The notes beneath the pieces are model-generated. The model was not told the DNA's origin and did no database searches. It worked only from the letters and a program-made list of their open reading frames with translations. Shown piece after piece: positions 34,001 to 44,400 of a stretch of DNA of 55,319 bases. The stretch is from Propionibacteriaceae bacterium UBA7704 (GTDB taxonomy: Bacteria; Actinomycetota; Actinomycetes; Propionibacteriales; Propionibacteriaceae): positions 1-55,319 of the forward strand of contig DLGC01000011.1 in NCBI GenBank assembly GCA_002482525.1, read 5' to 3'. The translations under genes and the position numbers were made by a program. Positions within the stretch are counted from its first letter, which is position 1; each line of letters begins with the position of its first letter.

Positions 34001-34907
34001 TCTCGACCTTCATCAGCACGTGAACCAGGTCTTCGCGGGCGCTGTACTTGCTCGGCCCATCGGTGCCTTCGGGCACCCAGCGGGTGATGGTGCCGCCGGT
34101 CATGATCGAGGAGTTGTCCGAATAGGCGACGACGGTGTGCTGGCCGGCGAGTGCCTCGGTGTTGCGGATCATGCCGAACAGGGAGGAATCCTGGGCGGTG
34201 CCGTCCACAACGAAATCGGCGTTGAAGATCTTGTGGCGACAATGCTCGGAGTTGGCTTGGGCGAACATCGTCAACTCCACATCGGTGGGGTTGCGGTCCA
34301 GGCCGGTGAAGGCCGTGACCAGGTAGTCGATCTCGTCATCGCTGAGTGCCAAGCCGAAGCTGGTGTTCGCCTCTTCGATGGCCGCCTTGCCTCGTCCGAT
34401 CACATCGATGCGGGCCATCGGCTCGGCATCACGCTCATCGAACAATGCAGCCGAAGCGGCAATGTCGGCGAAGGTCGATTCGGTCATCCGATCATGCAGC
34501 AGTTCGGCGCAGGCTCGCCATTGCGCTGTGGTCAGCGGAGTGGCGCTGGCCAGGGTGTATTCAGTGACCCGCTCCACGTGGCGGATCGGAATCCCACAGT
34601 TGCGGGTGATGTCGGTTGCCTTCGACGCCCAGGGCGACAGCGTTCCCAGGCGGGGTCCGACCACGACGGTGCTGAGGTGGCTACCGCTGTCCGGCGCTGC
34701 CGCGGCAGGGCCGTAGCTGAGCAGGCGGTGCACGGTGTCGGCAGTCTCGGCGTCCAAGGCTGTTGAGGATGCCACCCAGTGCACGAAGCGTGCGCTGAGT
34801 GCGGTGACCGGTGCGACCTCCGCAAGGCGACGCAACAGCGCGGTTGAGCGGAACGGAGAGGTGGCGTTGCCGCCGCCGAAGCTGGTCAAAACGTTGGAAT
34901 GCGCCAC
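31026..34907 (-). CDS. purL: Phosphoribosylformylglycinamidine synthase, single-chain form
   Basis: Makes FGAM from FGAR, glutamine and ATP (purine step 4). 1293 residues: the long form that joins an N-terminal PurS-like domain, the synthetase core and a C-terminal glutaminase. Synthetase: [38 protein letters not shown] written here in part as [10 protein letters not shown], and [15 protein letters not shown]. Glutaminase: [11 protein letters not shown] with the nucleophile Cys and [10 protein letters not shown] near the C-terminus. I place the start at GTG 34907 because the N-terminal domain begins right there and TAGGCT lies seven bases upstream; the open frame running to 35174 only shadows the neighbour. 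No separate purQ or purS is seen in the window. Confidence 0.95.
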   Translation of the reverse strand: [1293 protein letters not shown]

Positions 34908-34914
34908 GACGCAC

Positions 34915-34920
34915 AGCCTA
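34915..34920 (-). promoter_or_regulatory. -10 box (TAGGCT) of purL, near-leaderless spacing
   Basis: TAGGCT on the minus strand followed by seven bases and the GTG start of purL; no ribosome site. Confidence 0.45.
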
Positions 34921-34984
34921 ATGGTGCCGGACACAGTGGCCGTCGCTGGTTCGGACTCAAGACAGCGCCGAGCTGGGGCTGCGG

Positions 34985-35902
34985 CTAGTCGCGGGTCACG
35001 ACGGACACCAACCGGGACAGCTGGCTGTTCGGAGACACCGTCAGCAGGGCCTCGGCGCCGTCGACCGCGGTGCCGGCGGGCTCGGTGAGTTCCAAGGAAC
35101 GCCAGTGAAGCCTCAGGTAGGCCAGGAAGCTGCTTCGGATGCGCGCTGAGGTGAACACCTCGCCCAGGACACATACCGCCGGGGGAGTGAGACCCATGAG
35201 TTGAACCCGGCGTAGCCCGGTCAATGCCGACTCGCTGAGCTCGGCGGCACAGTCGGCAAGGATGCGATAGGCGGCGACATCGCCGGTGGCGGCGGCTTGG
35301 TCCACGTCGTGGGCGAAGGCGGCGATTCGGCTCACCCGGCGCGGGTCGGCTTGAAGTTCGCGATACGCCGATGCGGGCTCCGGGAAGTACCGCAGCATTC
35401 GTTCGAGCAGTGCCGTGGTCTCACCGCGGCCGTCGAAGGCGCGCATGGCTGCACGCAGACCGGCCTGTCCGATCCAGAAGGCGCTGCCGAAGTCGCCGAG
35501 CAAGTGGCCCCAGCCGTCGACGCGGGCGGATGCGCTGGGTCCCACTGCCAGTGTCACGACGCCGGTGCCGGCGGCCACCACTACTCCGTGATGGTCACCG
35601 AGGGCGCCCAGGAAGCTGGTTGCGGAGTCGTGTGCGAGGGCGACTCGAGACACCCCAAGGGGAGTCAACAACTCCAACAGTTCGGTGGCATCGGGGGCGA
35701 CCAGTCCACTGCAGCCGACGCCGACCTGGTCGGGCCGTAACTGGTGTTCGGCGGCGAAGGCGATGATGGCCGCCGCCAGCTGAGGCATCAGCGGACGGTC
35801 TGTCAGCACACCGGAGGTTTGCGATTCCCGCGTCTGGTCCGGCGCGCGGAATCGCAGGCGAATGCTGGATTGACCAGCGTCGACGGCGATGATTCCGCTC
35901 AT
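34985..35902 (-). CDS. BadF/BadG-type ATPase, N-acetylglucosamine kinase-like
   Basis: 305 residues of the ASKHA (actin-like ATPase) superfamily. Phosphate 1 loop IIAVDAGQSSIRLRF at the N-terminus, VALAHDSATSFLGAL, phosphate 2 loop VVAAGTGVVTLAVG, and GHLLGDFGSAFWIGQAGLRAAM, which is the hallmark of the N-acetylglucosamine kinase branch. It probably phosphorylates an amino sugar from wall turnover or from outside. A TAGGCT box lies seven bases upstream of the ATG. Reads in the same direction as purL. Confidence 0.82.
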   Translation of the reverse strand: MSGIIAVDAGQSSIRLRFRAPDQTRESQTSGVLTDRPLMPQLAAAIIAFAAEHQLRPDQVGVGCSGLVAPDATELLELLTPLGVSRVALAHDSATSFLGALGDHHGVVVAAGTGVVTLAVGPSASARVDGWGHLLGDFGSAFWIGQAGLRAAMRAFDGRGETTALLERMLRYFPEPASAYRELQADPRRVSRIAAFAHDVDQAAATGDVAAYRILADCAAELSESALTGLRRVQLMGLTPPAVCVLGEVFTSARIRSSFLAYLRLHWRSLELTEPAGTAVDGAEALLTVSPNSQLSRLVSVVTRD

Positions 35903-35909
35903 AGGAATC

Positions 35910-35915
35910 AGCCTA
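35910..35915 (-). promoter_or_regulatory. -10 box (TAGGCT) of the BadF-type kinase gene
   Basis: TAGGCT on the minus strand, seven bases from the ATG at 35902. It directly abuts the hairpin at 35916-35946. Confidence 0.4.
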
Positions 35916-35946
35916 GATACCGCAGGCCCAGTCGGCGAGCGGTATC
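35916..35946 (-). terminator. Hairpin at the end of the SDR gene
   Basis: GATACCGC and GCGGTATC pair perfectly over 8 bp around a 15-base loop; the right arm overlaps the SDR stop codon. It separates the ALDH-SDR pair from the kinase promoter that follows. There is no T-run. Confidence 0.4.
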
Positions 35947-36730
35947 AGCGACGACCGATAAAACCATCCATGGTGTGATTGATTCCGAAAAGGTCGAGCA
36001 CGAGATCGAAGGCCACCGGGGGAAGGATGCGCAGTGGCGGCACCAGTCGCACCATCGGGGGCAGCACCAGCTGTTGACGGCCCGACTCGATGGCGTTCAG
36101 CACCTTCCGGGCCACCGCGGCCGGTTCCATGATGGGCAGCAGCAGCGGGAAGCGAGTCGTCACTCCCTCGAACATGCCGGTGCTGATGTAGTAGGGCGCT
36201 ACGACCAGGGTGCGCACCCGGCTGCCCTGGGAGCGAAGCTCGGCTCGCAACGACTCGGTGAACCCGACTGCTCCCCATTTGCTGGCCGAATAGTCGGTCT
36301 GTTTGGCCACGCCGACAAGTCCGGCCGCGCTCGCGATGGTCACGATCATGCCTCGGTCGCGGGTCAGCATTCCGGGCAACAGCGCTCGCGAGGTCCAGAA
36401 CCCCGCCAGAGTATTCACCTCGAAAGTTCGTCTGATCTGATTCTCACTGGCCTCGAGGAGCGGCTTTCCGGTGACTACGCCGGCGTTGTTGATCAGGATG
36501 TCCACGCTGAGTTCGGTGGCTGCGGCGGAAACGGCGTCAGCATCGGTGACATCAACCTGAGCCCAGGACCCGCCACAGGACTCGGCGGTCTGTCGGGCCG
36601 CCTCGGGATCGCGGTCCCAGACGATGACTTTCGCGCCGCGGGCGGACGCCTGGGTGCACAGTTCGCGACCCAGCCCGCTGCCGCCGCCGGTCACCAGAAC
36701 CGTGGAACCGGCCAGATAGAGACCCTTCAT
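35945..36730 (-). CDS. Short-chain dehydrogenase/reductase
   Basis: 261 residues, classical SDR. Cofactor motif LVTGGGSGLGREL (TGxxxGxG), WDRDPEAARQ suggests the acidic residue typical for NAD preference, NNAG at the fourth strand, and catalytic Tyr-Lys in YSASKWG. The last 60 residues include MVRLVPPLRILPPV, an amphipathic segment that may bind membranes. It starts 9 bases after the aldehyde dehydrogenase gene and so forms a two-gene operon with it. An alcohol-to-aldehyde-to-acid path is plausible; the substrate is unknown. Confidence 0.87.
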   Translation of the reverse strand: MKGLYLAGSTVLVTGGGSGLGRELCTQASARGAKVIVWDRDPEAARQTAESCGGSWAQVDVTDADAVSAAATELSVDILINNAGVVTGKPLLEASENQIRRTFEVNTLAGFWTSRALLPGMLTRDRGMIVTIASAAGLVGVAKQTDYSASKWGAVGFTESLRAELRSQGSRVRTLVVAPYYISTGMFEGVTTRFPLLLPIMEPAAVARKVLNAIESGRQQLVLPPMVRLVPPLRILPPVAFDLVLDLFGINHTMDGFIGRR

Positions 36731-36739
36731 CGCATCCTC

Positions 36740-38320
36740 CTAGCGCACTAGCTTGTTGAGCAGCCGAATACCGATCGTCATCGCCGAGGCATAGGTCTCG
36801 TTCGTTATCCCTGGCGGAGGGGCGATGGGAAGCAGTCGTTGATCGGCAACGGTCTGGGATTCGGTGTACTTCAGCAGGCCAACCGCACCATGCCGACGCC
36901 CGAGGCCGGAATCGCCCATGCCGCCCATCGGGGCATGATGGGAGCCGAAGGCAGGCGCGTAGCCGTCGTTGATGTTGACCGTCCCGGTGCGCAGCCGGGT
37001 AGCGACCGCACCACCCTGATGGGCTGACCAGATGCTGGCGTTGAGCCCATAGCGAGAGTCGTTGGCGGCGGTGATCGCTTCCTCGATGGAGGCCACCGGG
37101 TAGACCGAAAGCACCGGTCCGAAAGTCTCCTCGCGGTGAACGAGCATGCCTTCGCGCACTCCGGTGAGGATGGTGGGCTCATAGAAGAAGGGGCCCAGGT
37201 CAGGTCGAGCGCGGCCCCCAGTCAGCACCGTCGCACCGCGGTCGACAGCGTCGGTGACATGTTCGGTGACCGTTGTCAGCTGTTGGGCCGAAACCAGCGA
37301 TCCGATGTCGTGGGACCAGTCGTGGCCGCTGCCCAGGCGCAAAGCCTGCGTCGCTTCGATGAGACGGGGGAGGAATTCCGCATAGACGTCGGCGTGGACG
37401 TAGGCGCGCTCGATGCTGATGCATAGCTGGCCGGTGTTGGCGAAGGCGGCCCGCGCGGTGCCGCGGGCAGCAGCGTCCAGGTCGGCATCGGGCAGGACCA
37501 GCAGCGGGTTTTTTCCACCGAGTTCGGCGGAGAAACCCATGAGCTGATCGGCGCAGCTTCGGGCGAGCATGCGTCCGGTGGCGGTGGAGCCGGTGAACAT
37601 CAGGTAGTCCGCCGCTTCGATCAAGACCGGCCCGACGGTGGCTCCGGCGCCGGGCAGGACGGTGAAGAGGCCTTCGGGTAGCCCTGCCGCCGTCAACAGC
37701 TCAGCCAGCAGCAGCGCGCTCAGCGGCGTTTGCGAGTCGGGCTTCAGGACCACCGCGTTCCCGGCGAGAAGGGCTGCCACGGCATCGGTGGCAGGCAGAG
37801 TGAAGGGATAGTTCCAGGGGGTGATGATCGCGACGAGACCGACCGGGTGGTGGAACTCGACCACCTTGGTGAGAATCGGGATCACTCCCGGACGCCTCGT
37901 CGGACGCAGCACCGCCGGAGCCAGATTGGCGAAGACCCGTGCGCCGCGGGCGGTGTCCATCACCTCCTCGAAAGCGCTCAGCCGTGACTTGCCGGATTCA
38001 TCCTGGATCGTGTCGAGAATGCGATCGCAATCCTGGAGTACCAGGTCGGCGAAACGTTTGATGATCCGGCTGCGCTCGGCCACCGATACCGCGGCCCAGT
38101 CATGCTGGGCGGCTCGCGCGGACCGGCATGCCTGCTGCACATCGGTTGCCGTGGCGGTGGGAACTGTTGCCAACTCCCGACCATCGAAGGGTGAACGCAC
38201 GTTCAGCGTCGGTGCGGTGTTGGATCCTGCCATGGATGCCACCTCCTCGGGTGTGATCAGCGTACGCGGTGACGACACTCGCTGTGCAGCTGCTGTGAGC
38301 CGCCGGTGGACTTGTGTCAT
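36740..38320 (-). CDS. Aldehyde dehydrogenase, succinate-semialdehyde dehydrogenase (GabD2)-like
   Basis: 526 residues, NAD(P)-dependent. ITPWNYPF, KPDSQTPLSALLLAELL, FTGSTATGR, ELGGKNPLL with the general base Glu, and the catalytic Cys in FANTGQLCISIERAY. These match the GabD2 branch closely, including the end GRRHGAVGLLKYTESQTVA. Start: ATG 38320 gives about the length of known GabD2 enzymes and an N-terminal helix, but lacks a good ribosome site. ATG 38233 (497 residues) has a perfect GAGGAGGT 7 bases upstream and is a real alternative. Operon with the SDR gene. Confidence 0.85.
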   Translation of the reverse strand: MTQVHRRLTAAAQRVSSPRTLITPEEVASMAGSNTAPTLNVRSPFDGRELATVPTATATDVQQACRSARAAQHDWAAVSVAERSRIIKRFADLVLQDCDRILDTIQDESGKSRLSAFEEVMDTARGARVFANLAPAVLRPTRRPGVIPILTKVVEFHHPVGLVAIITPWNYPFTLPATDAVAALLAGNAVVLKPDSQTPLSALLLAELLTAAGLPEGLFTVLPGAGATVGPVLIEAADYLMFTGSTATGRMLARSCADQLMGFSAELGGKNPLLVLPDADLDAAARGTARAAFANTGQLCISIERAYVHADVYAEFLPRLIEATQALRLGSGHDWSHDIGSLVSAQQLTTVTEHVTDAVDRGATVLTGGRARPDLGPFFYEPTILTGVREGMLVHREETFGPVLSVYPVASIEEAITAANDSRYGLNASIWSAHQGGAVATRLRTGTVNINDGYAPAFGSHHAPMGGMGDSGLGRRHGAVGLLKYTESQTVADQRLLPIAPPPGITNETYASAMTIGIRLLNKLVR

Positions 38321-38340
38321 TTTCCCGAATACTGAGCGTC

Positions 38341-38362
38341 GTGTCATCCCTATTGGTGACAC
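38341..38362. promoter_or_regulatory. Possible operator in the ALDH/LRR divergent region
   Basis: GTGTCA and TGACAC form an inverted repeat around 10 bases, in the 166-base gap between the divergent aldehyde dehydrogenase and LRR genes. The form and spacing suit a dimeric repressor. No regulator gene is adjacent. Confidence 0.3.
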
Positions 38363-38431
38363 TAAAATGCCTAGTGGGGTGGCTAATGTTGGGTTTTCCT
38401 CAGATGGTGACCCGGACCGGTATTGAATCCA

Positions 38432-38437
38432 TATAGT
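38432..38437 (+). promoter_or_regulatory. -10 box (TATAGT) of the LRR protein gene
   Basis: TATAGT gives a leader of about 45 bases with a GGAGGA ribosome site (38475-38480), six bases from the ATG. No good -35 is visible. Confidence 0.45.
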
Positions 38438-38486
38438 CTCTTGGCGGCGCCACACCGAGGTGGCGGCATTTGTTGGAGGAACCCCC

Positions 38487-41400
38487 ATGCGACAGTCAGC
38501 TCTCCTGCGTGCCAAAGCACGCCAATTCGGACGCGGCGCTGCGGCCGTCCTGGTGTCTATGGCATTGGGATTCGGCTACCTCAGCGTCGAGGCGGCACCC
38601 GCCCGCGCCGCCGACGGCTTCACCATTCCCGACACTGAGCTCGCCGCCTGCGTGAACGCGGCGATCGGCGGGCATGTGGGGAACGACTACGGCACCTACG
38701 ACCTGTACGGCCTCACTGCCTTGACCTGTGACGGGCTGGGTATCTCCGACCTGACGGGATTGGACAACGCCCCCTACCTGGTGGAGTTGAATCTGCCGAA
38801 TAATCAGTTGCGATCAGTGGACGGGGTGCCCCTGTCTTCGGTGCAGACGTTGGACATCTCGAACAACCACATCTCTGATGTGTCGGCGCTGCACAATGCA
38901 GGTTATCTGACCACGCTGAGCGCCACCGGGCAGACCTTCTCCTGGACCATCCCTCTCAATGAGGCCACGGCGATCCCGGTGTACGACTCCAATGGTGGGG
39001 TGCCCGCCACGCTCACCTCGGTGGCCCCGGAATTGACGATCGGCGACGGCGAAGTCACCGGCACCGTTGTCGGCCAATACGCCTTGGACTTCGACAGCCT
39101 CGCCGGGGCCGGCGAGTTCTCCGGAACCGTGACGGTCATCGTGGCCGAAAGCGCCGTCCACATCCCCGACAGCGGCTTCGCGCAGTGCCTGGCCGACGAT
39201 CTCGGACTGGTCGGATCGGACTTCGGCGTCGACGCCCTGGCGGCAATCGAGACGCTGGACTGCTCGGGTCGCGGCATCACGAATCTCAGCGGTGCGGAGT
39301 ATCTGACGGGCGCCACCAGCCTCGACTTCTCCGGCAATGCACTGGCCCCCAGCGCCGATAACACCGATCCGCTCGCATCCCTGAGTGGGTTGACCTCATT
39401 GACGACGCTGAACCTCTCCGCTGCCGGTCTCACGGGGATCGCAACCCTGGCCTCGCTGACCGGTCTGCTCAACCTCGACATCTCCAGTAATGGTGTGTCC
39501 GACATCTCCGCCCTGGGCAGTCTCGCCGGTCTGGTTTCCCTCGATGCGACCGGCCAGCAGCTTACGCAGACCGTCGAGGCCGACACCGCCACAACCCTTG
39601 CGGTGTCTGACCGGTCGGGGAACCCGCCTGAGTTCGCCACTGTCACCGGAGTAAGCATCGAATCTGGCCAGGTCACCGCCGAAGCCGGCATCTATGACCT
39701 CAGCTTCGCCAATGCCACCTCCGGGGAAGGTGATCCGGTGACCTTCAGCGGAACCCTCGAGCTGCGCGCCCACGTTGACGTCCACTTCGAGAGTCTGGCC
39801 CTAGCGTCCTGCATTGCGGACCAGTTGGAGGTTTACCCCACCCCTGAGGTCTTCAGCAATCTGGACCTTGCCTCGGTCGTGGGTGTGTACTGCCCCGACT
39901 CGACGATCATGTCGCTGGAAGGTATGCAATACCTCACCAACCTGGCCTCGTTCGATGCTCCGGGCAATAGCATCGCCGACCTGACTCCACTGGCCACACT
40001 GCACAAGCTGGCATCGCTCAACCTGATCGACAACAAGATCTCCGACCTGAGCCCACTAGCCGATCTCACCGAGTTGCAGATCCTCTATGTGAGCGACAAC
40101 ATGCTGAGCAATATCGATACCCTCGCCGGTCTGTCGGCGCTGTCGCATGTGAAACTCGCGAACAACCATCTGACTGACCTGGATGCGTTGTCGGGTCTGA
40201 CGGGTCTGTACGCCGTCTACGTTTCTGGCAATCAACTCACCGACTTGAGTGCGATCTCGGGCATGGGTCTGCTGCAGATGCTGGATGCTTCAGACAATCA
40301 ACTCAGCGACGTCGCCGACTTCACCACCGCGAACCGGTCACTGCGCACGGTGTTGGTGGGCGGCAATCAGATCTCGTCCCTGGCTGGCGTCGAGAAGCTG
40401 AGCAAGCTGGGCACCCTCGATGCTTCCGGCAACCGGATCAGCAGTCTGGCGCCGTTGTCGACCCGATCGTCGCTGATGGTCCTGAACGTCTCCAGCAACA
40501 ACCTCACCAGCCTCTCGCCCCTGGCGAGCCTGCCCTTGTTGCTGAGCGTGAAGGCCAGCGACAACCAGATCACCGATGTGAGCCCGCTGGCCGGCAAGTC
40601 GATGCTCGGCGAAATCGAACTGCACCACAACCAGATCTCTGATCTCAGCTCGCTGAGCGCGTCGACGGCCTACAGCATCAACGTCCGCAACCAGACGGTG
40701 TCGCTGAACGTGGTGCCGCAGGTTGCGACCGCGATCCCGGTGCTGGACCGCAGCGGTGCGGTGGCCACGCTGGGCGAGTTGCCCGCCGGACTGAGTGTCG
40801 CCGACGGCAAGATCACGGCCGATGCTGAAGGCACCTACTCGGTCACTTTCCGCAGCGGCGACTTCGCGGCAACAGGCGAGGAGTTCTCCGGCACGTTGAC
40901 TGTCGTCGCGGCCTATCACACCTTCACGGCGCCCACCCCGACGATCTCGGGTTCGGCGCAGGTCGATGCGACTCTGACCGTGGATCCTGGTACCTGGGAT
41001 CCGGAGCCCACCGCGTTGTCCTACCAGTGGCAAACAAATGGCGTGGACATCGAAGGCGCCACCAGCAGCACCTACCAGGTGCGGGCCGCTGACCTTGGGG
41101 CCGAAATCAGCGTCGTCGTCACCGCGACGCGAGACGAATACGCTCCGGCCACCGTCACAACGTCAGTGACCGTTCCGGTCGTCACCGCGAGCTTCACCGC
41201 GCCCGATGACGTGACCCTGTCGGGCACCTTTGCGGTCGGGAACACCGTCGGTGTCGACGCAGGCACCTGGGTTCCCACCCCGCAACAGCTGGCCTATCAG
41301 TGGTTGCGCAATGGCGTGGCCATCACCGATGCGAACGCAGCCAGCTACACCCTTACCGCCGACGACGCGAACAAGGCGGTCTCGGTGCGGGTAACGGCCA

Positions 41401-44400
41401 GTAAAGACGGCTACGCCAACACCTCGCTGACCTCGGCGGCCACGGTCGTCGCGCTCGGCACCATCTCCGGCGACAAGCCGGTGATCGTGGGCACCGTGGC
41501 CATCGGTCAAACGCTGCAGGTAGGCACTGGCTACTGGTCCCCGTCGCCGTCGTTGAGCTGCCAGTGGTACCGCGCCGGCTATGCGATTCCCGGTGCCACC
41601 GACTACACCTACGTGGTCGACGCCGCCGACGTCGGCAAGGCCATCACCGTCGCCCAGACCGGCACGGCCACGGGCTATCAGCCGCTGACGGTGCTGTCCA
41701 ACCCGACCGCGGCAGTTCCGCAGGGAACGCTGAGCGCTCCGCAGTCGATCAGTGTTTCGGGCTCAATGGCCGTCGGTCAAACGCTGGTCGCCGATCCTGG
41801 CGAGTGGAGCCCTGAACCCGACGCCTTCAGCTATCAGTGGAAGAGCGACGGCGAGGCACTTTCCGGCAAGACCAGTGCGAGCTACACGCTGGGTGCCAGT
41901 GACGAGGGGCACCTCATCACGGTGGCGGTCACTGCCCGCAAGACCGGCTATGCCGAGGCGACGGTGTCGTCTATCAGCAGCACCGAGGTGGCGGCCGGCA
42001 GTTTCGTCACCACGGAGCCGACGATCTCGGGAAGCCCGGTCTTCGGCCAGGTGCTCCGGGCGTCGCTGGGCGCGTGGGAGCCGACAGCCAACCTGAGCTG
42101 GAAGTGGCTGCGCGACGGTGACGTCATCGACGGCGCCACCGGCAGCAACTACCTGCTGGGCGTTGACGACATCGGTGCGGTGATTTCGGTCCAGGTCACC
42201 GGCAGCGCCGCGGGCTATGCCGACACCACCACGACGTCGGCGGACACCGACCCCGTGGCAGCGGCACAACTGTCCGGTCCGGATTCGGTGACCGTGACCG
42301 GTGAGAATGCGGTCGGGCAGACGCTGCGGGTCGATGCAATGACCTGGACGCCGACGCCGGACGCGATCAGCTACCAGTGGTTGCGTGACGGTGTGGCCGT
42401 CGATGACGCCACTGCGTCGACCTACGAGCTCAGCTCGGCTGATCTGGATACTCGGATCAGCGTGAAGGTGAAGGTTGAGCGCGCCGGCTACACCACGGTC
42501 GAGCTGACCTCTGTGGCGGGCGAAGCCGTGGCGGCGAGCAGCTTCACCGCGGACGCGCCGGTGATCAGCGGCAACGCGATCATGGGCCAAACGCTGCGGG
42601 CCACTTCCGGTGCGTGGTCACCGGTACCGACCACCCTGTCGTATACCTGGTTCGCCGACGGTGATCGCATCCCCGATGCCGACACCAGCAGCTACCAGCT
42701 CACTCCCGACGAGGTCGGCGCGGTCATCACCGTGGCCGTGACCGGAAGCCGCAGCGGCTACGCGACGAAGACAGTGACCTCCGAAGCCACGTCCGCTGTT
42801 GCCGCCGCGCAGCTGAGCGGGCCCGCCGAGGTCACCGTGACCGGCGTGTACAGCGTGGGCGCCGTGCTGAGTGCCGATGCGGGAACCTGGACGCCGACTC
42901 CGGACGCGGTGAGCTACCAGTGGCTGCGTTCAGGATCTGCCATCACCGGTGCAACCGAATCCGAGTACACCTTGACCCCTGCCGATGCGGGCGCCGTGGT
43001 TACCGTTCGAGTCGAGGTCACCAAGGCCGGCTACACCCCGGTGACGGTGCGCTCGGTTGCTCCCGGTGCGGTGGCTCGGGCCACCTTCCTCACACCGGTG
43101 CCGACCATCAACGGCGAAGCGGCGATCGGGGAAACCCTCACTGTGACCGTGGGTAGTTGGACCCCGACGCCGACGTCGCAGTCGATCCAGTGGCGTCGCG
43201 ATGGCACGGCGATCGCCTCGGCCACGGGCAGCAGCTACCAGCTGACGGCTGCTGATGCCGACAGCCGGATTACGGTTGCCGTCTCAGGTAGCGCCGACGG
43301 CTATGCCGACGCGACCGTCGTTTCCGATGCGACCGTGGCTGTCTTGCCCGGTGTGCTCACCGGACCCGACAGCATTTCGGTGAGCGGCACCCCGGCCGTT
43401 GGAAAGACCCTCCACGCCGCAGCCGGCACGTGGAGCCCTGAGGTGGATCGTGTTCGCTACCAGTGGTTGCGCGACGGTTCGCCGATCGAGGGCGCCACCT
43501 CGGCCGACTACACGCTGATCGTCGCCGATCTGGGCGCGCTGGTCACGGTGAAGGTGACCGGCGAGAAACTGGGCTACACCAATCTGAGCGTGACTTCACA
43601 AAGCTCCACAGCAGTGGCCAAGGGCACCATCGTCGTCGAGAAGCCGACGATCTCCGGCCAAGGACAGGTTGGCCGTACGCTGACCGCCCGACCCGGTGCC
43701 TGGTCTCCGATGCCGACGACCTGGAGCTACCAGTGGTACCGCGACGGCGACCCCATCGAGGACGCGGACCAGGCCGAGTACGTGCTGACAGAGGCGGACA
43801 TCGCTGCGAACATCACGGTGGCGGTCTCCGGTGCCCGCGACGGCTATGAGGACACTGCCGCGGTGGAGTCCGACCCCATCGAGGTGTCGCCGCAGGGTAC
43901 CTTCGCGGCACCCGATGAGATCGCGGTGCGCGGCAGCTACGCCGTCGGCCAGACCCTCACCGCCGAGCGAGGAACCTGGACGCCCACTCCGAGCACGTTC
44001 AGCTACCAGTGGTTGCGCTCGGGGCAGGTCATCGGCGGCGCCACCGAGGCAACCTACACGCTGTCGGTGGCCGACCTGGGCAAGGTCATCACCGTCAAGG
44101 TGACGGGAAGCTCTGATGGCTATCGATCGGCCTCGGCCCGGTCTTTGGCACCCTCGGCGGTCGCCACGGCCAGCTTCGTCGCAGACAATCCCCGTGTTCT
44201 GGGAACGCCCCGAGTCAACGAGGTGCTCACTGCGACGCCAGGAAGCTGGACGCCTGAACCCACGCTCTCCTACCAGTGGTACCGCTCCGGTGTTGTGATC
44301 GGCGGCGCGACTGCTGCGACCTACCGTGTGGTGGCCGCGGATGTTGGCAAGAAGATCAGCGTCGCCGTGACCGGCAAACGCGCCGGGTACGCCGCAGCGG

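Noticed and set aside
34908..35174. 89 extra codons in front of purL
   Set aside because: Arg/Pro-rich shadow of the BadF-type kinase gene; PurL homology and a TANNNT box both point to GTG 34907.
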